Part shown: piece after piece, positions 61,362 through 64,000 of the stretch
Layout: every line of letters starts with the position of its first letter
Numbering within the stretch: the stretch's first letter is position 1
Source: Bacillus_P idriensis_A
GTDB taxonomy: Bacteria > Bacillota > Bacilli > Bacillales > Bacillaceae
Direction of reading: 5' to 3'
Length of the DNA stretch: 64,000 bases
NCBI RefSeq assembly: GCF_050483325.1
Contig: NZ_JBCMYF010000024.1
Location: forward strand, 62,001 to 126,000
The notes under the pieces: generated by a model
The model's input: only the letters and a program-made list of their open reading frames with translations
Databases searched by the model: none
What the model was told of the DNA's origin: nothing
Program-made: the position numbers and the translations under genes

Positions 61362-62132
61362 TTACAGCAGTCCCACTTTTTTCAAACCATTTAGGATGCC
61401 GTCCTGATTTACATCAGTCGTCACTTCATCCGCAAGCTCTTTCAGCTCAGGGACAGCATTTCCCATCGCAACCCCTGTGCCGACATATTTAATCATTTCG
61501 AGATCATTCAATCCATCACCGAATGCATATACATCTTTCTTCTCGATATCAAGGCGCTCCATCAGCTTTTTGATGCCTTCAGCCTTTGAGCCTCCGAATG
61601 GAAGAATATCAGTGGCAAGCTCGTGCCAGCGGATAATATGAAAATCTTCATATTTTTTATACACTTCTTCTTCGCCTTCTTTACAGAAAAGAAGTGTTTG
61701 ATAAATTTCGCGATTGCGGTAAAAATCAGCATCCTGCTCCGGATGCATAAACTTCAGACTGCCCATGCTTTCGTGAATATAAGGATGATCTGATTCTGTT
61801 GACATCATAGTATCATCACTCATAAAGACCAGCGGATGATTTGAAGTGAGTGCAAATTCATACAGTTCTTCAAGTCTTTCTGTATTAAGCGGATTTTTAA
61901 AAATGACTTTTCCTTCAAATACAACAAACTGTCCATTAAAACTGACAAAGGAATCGATTCCAAGCTCTTGCCTGAGATCCTCAAACATGAAAGGAGCCCG
62001 CCCTGTTGCGATCGCAACATGGTGACCTGCTTTTTTTAAATCTTCGATAGCTGTCCGTGTCGAATCCGGTATTTCCTTATCATGATTTAATAAAGTGCCG
62101 TCAATATCAAAAAATATGACTTTTCCGTTCAT
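61362..62132 (-). CDS. ykrA: HAD superfamily phosphatase, Cof type (YkrA)
   Basis: 256-residue HAD hydrolase with a C2 cap: motif I FFDIDGTLLN, motif II AIATGRA, motif III Lys in GGSKAEGI, motif IV AFGDGLNDLEMI. Cof-type enzymes dephosphorylate sugar phosphates, nucleotides or flavin intermediates; the substrate is not readable. Start ATG 62132 with AGGGGACG eight bases upstream; the in-frame start at 62168 has no ribosome site. Confidence 0.92.
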   Translation of the reverse strand: MNGKVIFFDIDGTLLNHDKEIPDSTRTAIEDLKKAGHHVAIATGRAPFMFEDLRQELGIDSFVSFNGQFVVFEGKVIFKNPLNTERLEELYEFALTSNHPLVFMSDDTMMSTESDHPYIHESMGSLKFMHPEQDADFYRNREIYQTLLFCKEGEEEVYKKYEDFHIIRWHELATDILPFGGSKAEGIKKLMERLDIEKKDVYAFGDGLNDLEMIKYVGTGVAMGNAVPELKELADEVTTDVNQDGILNGLKKVGLL

Positions 62133-62369
62133 ATAAAAAACGTCCCCTAACCTGTTTGAATTAATCAACCATAACTAGACTCATAATAAAGGAAAATTTT
62201 TTGCTTCTCAAGCAGAAAACGTTTAACCTCTCCACATTTAACCATGTAAACCAATCATTTTCCACAAATATCCATGTTAACTTTCCTTTTTATCACATAT
62301 ACTAAGTCTGGCAGATTCACGAGGGTTCGGCACACATCTGAATTGGACAAGATAAGGAGTGAGACAGAA

Positions 62370-62441
62370 ATGATGAAAAGATTGCGTCGCAGATTAAGAT
62401 CTCAATGGAATAGTATACTTGGCAGAAAAACAATGGCTTAA
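62370..62441 (+). CDS. Candidate 23-residue basic peptide
   Basis: Short frame reading MMKRLRRRLRSQWNSILGR then KTMA, with AAGGAG ten bases upstream and an intrinsic terminator two bases after the stop. Nine of 23 residues are Arg or Lys, all positive in an amphipathic pattern. Not recognised as a known family. A compact ribosome site-frame-terminator unit argues for a real small protein or a leader peptide. Confidence 0.5.
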   Translation: MMKRLRRRLRSQWNSILGRKTMA

Positions 62442-62442
62442 C

Positions 62443-62475
62443 AAAACCCCCTTCTATAAATAGAGGGTTTTTTTT
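62443..62475 (+). terminator. Terminator after the small basic peptide
   Basis: Stem AAACCCCCT / AGAGGGTTT (one mismatch) followed by eight T. Confidence 0.78.
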
Positions 62476-62580
62476 CTAATACAAACAGGCCCAGCGCTTA
62501 TGAGGGTTGGCTTAGGGAAGATTATCGCATATAATAGAACAAGTTAGTCTAACATACGGCAGTTAAGGAGAGATTTGGCA

Positions 62581-62790
62581 ATGCTATATAAAGTTTATTA
62601 TCAGGAGAAATTAAATCAGGTTCCTGTCCGCGAAAAAACGAATACCCTTTTTATTGAAGCTAAAACAGAGGGTGACGCAAGAAATAAACTAAAAGACCGC
62701 TTTTATAATATCGAATTTATTCAATCTGTTGAAGGCGCTTTTCTTGAATACGAAAAACAGAACGAAAACTTTAAAGTATTGGAGATTTGA
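62581..62790 (+). CDS. rpoY: RNA polymerase epsilon subunit
   Basis: 69-residue auxiliary subunit of Gram-positive RNA polymerase (formerly YkzG). LYKVYYQEKLNQVPVREKTN, then KDRFYNIEFIQSVEGAFLEYE and FKVLEI, as in B. subtilis. The start chosen is ATG 62581, eight bases from AAGGAGAG; TTG at 62575 is too close to it. Five bases ahead of rnjA, so the two are co-transcribed. Confidence 0.93.
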   Translation: MLYKVYYQEKLNQVPVREKTNTLFIEAKTEGDARNKLKDRFYNIEFIQSVEGAFLEYEKQNENFKVLEI

Positions 62791-62795
62791 TTTTT

Positions 62796-64000
62796 ATGAA
62801 ATTTGTTAAAAATGATCAAGTTGCAGTATTTGCACTTGGTGGACTCGGAGAAATCGGAAAGAACACGTACGGTGTCCAGTTCCAGGATGAAATCATTATG
62901 ATTGATGCCGGCATTAAATTCCCTGAAGAGGAATTGCTTGGAATTGACTATGTCATTCCGGATTACACGTATTTAGTGAAAAATGAAGATAAGATTAAAG
63001 GTCTTTTCATTACACATGGCCATGAAGATCATATCGGCGGTATTCCTTATCTTCTAAAGCAAGTAAATGTGCCTATTTACGGGGGCAAGCTTGCACTCGG
63101 CTTAATCCGCAACAAGCTAGAAGAACATGGCTTATTGCGTCAGGCAAAATTATATGAAATTAAAGAAGATGACATCATTAAATTCAGAAAAACGTCCGTT
63201 ACCTTCTTCAGAACTACACACAGCATCCCGGATTCGTACGGCATCGTTGTAAAAACACCGCCTGGAAACATCGTACATACAGGAGATTTTAAATTCGACT
63301 TTACACCAGTTGGAGAACCTGCAAACTTAACGAAAATGGCTGAAATCGGCAAAGATGGCGTACTGTGCTTGCTTTCAGACAGCACAAACAGTGAAATTCC
63401 TCACTTTACGATGTCAGAGCGCCGTGTAGGGGAAAGCATCCAGGAGATCTTCCGCAAAGTTGACGGCCGCGTGATCTTCGCCACGTTCGCATCAAATATT
63501 CACAGACTGCAGCAAGTCGTTGAAGCAGCTGTTCAGCATAACCGCAAAATTGCCGTTTTTGGCCGCAGCATGGAATCCGCGATTGCAATCGGTCAAGATC
63601 TAGGATACATTCAATGTCCAAAAGAAACATTTGTTGAACCGCATGAAATTAACCGCCTTCCTGCTAATAAAGTGACTATTTTATGTACAGGAAGCCAGGG
63701 TGAGCCTATGGCCGCTCTTTCGAGAATTGCAAATGGCACACACCGCCAGATCCAGATCATTCCTGGAGATACAGTAGTATTTTCATCTTCACCGATCCCT
63801 GGAAACACGATCAGTGTAAGCAGAACGATCAACCAGCTTTACCGTGCAGGTGCCGAGGTCATCCACGGTCCTTTAAGTGATGTTCATACATCAGGTCACG
63901 GCGGACAGGAAGAGCAAAAGCTGATGCTTCGTTTAATGAAGCCCGAATATTTTATGCCTATTCATGGGGAGTACCGCATGCAGATCATGCATTCAAGACT
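62796..64000 (+). CDS. rnjA: Ribonuclease J1 (3' end beyond the window)
   Basis: 5'-to-3' exo- and endoribonuclease of the metallo-beta-lactamase/beta-CASP family, central in RNA decay. Zinc motif FITHGHEDHIGG, then TTHSIPDSYG, HTGDFKFDFTP, LSDSTNS, and the beta-CASP parts CTGSQGEPMAALSRIANG and HTSGHGGQEE. 401 codons are in the window; the full protein should be about 555. ATG 62796; the ribosome site GGAGA lies inside the end of rpoY. Confidence 0.96.
   Translation, partial: MKFVKNDQVAVFALGGLGEIGKNTYGVQFQDEIIMIDAGIKFPEEELLGIDYVIPDYTYLVKNEDKIKGLFITHGHEDHIGGIPYLLKQVNVPIYGGKLALGLIRNKLEEHGLLRQAKLYEIKEDDIIKFRKTSVTFFRTTHSIPDSYGIVVKTPPGNIVHTGDFKFDFTPVGEPANLTKMAEIGKDGVLCLLSDSTNSEIPHFTMSERRVGESIQEIFRKVDGRVIFATFASNIHRLQQVVEAAVQHNRKIAVFGRSMESAIAIGQDLGYIQCPKETFVEPHEINRLPANKVTILCTGSQGEPMAALSRIANGTHRQIQIIPGDTVVFSSSPIPGNTISVSRTINQLYRAGAEVIHGPLSDVHTSGHGGQEEQKLMLRLMKPEYFMPIHGEYRMQIMHSR

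Overview
The window comes from a low-GC, spore-forming Bacillaceae bacterium (Bacillus / Metabacillus type). Gene content and order follow the Bacillus subtilis chromosome from rnjA to ctaF, read here from right to left: rnjA-rpoY-ykrA-def-ykyA-pdhABCD-slp-speA-yktA-yktB-suhB-ylaF-typA-ylaH-ylaI-ylaJ-phoH-ylaL-glsA-ylaN-ftsW-pycA-ctaA-ctaBCDEF. AGGAGG-type ribosome sites, frequent TTG/GTG starts, lipobox lipoproteins, a YlaJ-type spore lipoprotein and a YjcZ-like small protein agree with this. No rRNA, tRNA, CRISPR array, prophage or intact transposase was seen.

Region by region. 1-6700: the caa3 cytochrome c oxidase operon ctaBCDEF, with heme A synthase ctaA divergent. 6700-13200: photolyase, pyruvate carboxylase pycA and ftsW. 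13400-24750: conserved yla/ykt housekeeping genes (ylaN, glsA, ylaL, phoH, ylaJ, ylaI, ylaH, typA, ylaF, suhB, yktB, yktA). 24766-46344: about 22 kb of accessory acyl-CoA catabolism lying where B. subtilis has yktA next to speA. 46400-48400: speA and the SR1/SR1P dual-function small RNA. 48500-53300: small conserved genes, a polysaccharide deacetylase and a BCCT osmolyte transporter, the last two bracketed by two copies of a roughly 280-bp repeat element, one copy holding seven 52-bp tandem palindromic repeats. 53295-60023: slp-like gene, pdhABCD and ykyA. 60370-64000: small YjcZ-like protein, def, ykrA, a 23-codon basic peptide, rpoY and the start of rnjA.

The most interesting region is the 22-kb catabolic island. 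It carries, as separate genes, both halves of the eukaryotic ACAD10/ACAD11 protein: an APH-fold kinase (36816-37871) and an ACAD11-type acyl-CoA dehydrogenase (45118-46344). With them are two acyl-CoA ligases, two enoyl-CoA hydratases, a 3-hydroxyacyl-CoA dehydrogenase, a thiolase, three SDRs, a hotdog thioesterase, a ComB-family phosphatase, a phosphotriesterase-like lactonase candidate, a LIV-type ABC importer and a TetR regulator. Two matching palindromes (TACTAACC-RG-TYGGTA type) lie in front of the two core operons and are probable TetR operators. My reading is a dedicated uptake and degradation route for 4-hydroxy (or other internal-hydroxy) acids or their lactones: import, lactone opening, CoA activation, phosphorylation of the hydroxyl, elimination of phosphate, then beta-oxidation.

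A second thread is carbon-source control. Two sequences fitting the CcpN consensus as I recall it overlap or flank the SR1 promoter, and the same 12-mer recurs in front of pycA, suggesting that SR1/SR1P and pyruvate carboxylase share glycolysis-dependent repression. Identifications were made by reading motifs and by recall of known proteins; no database search was run.
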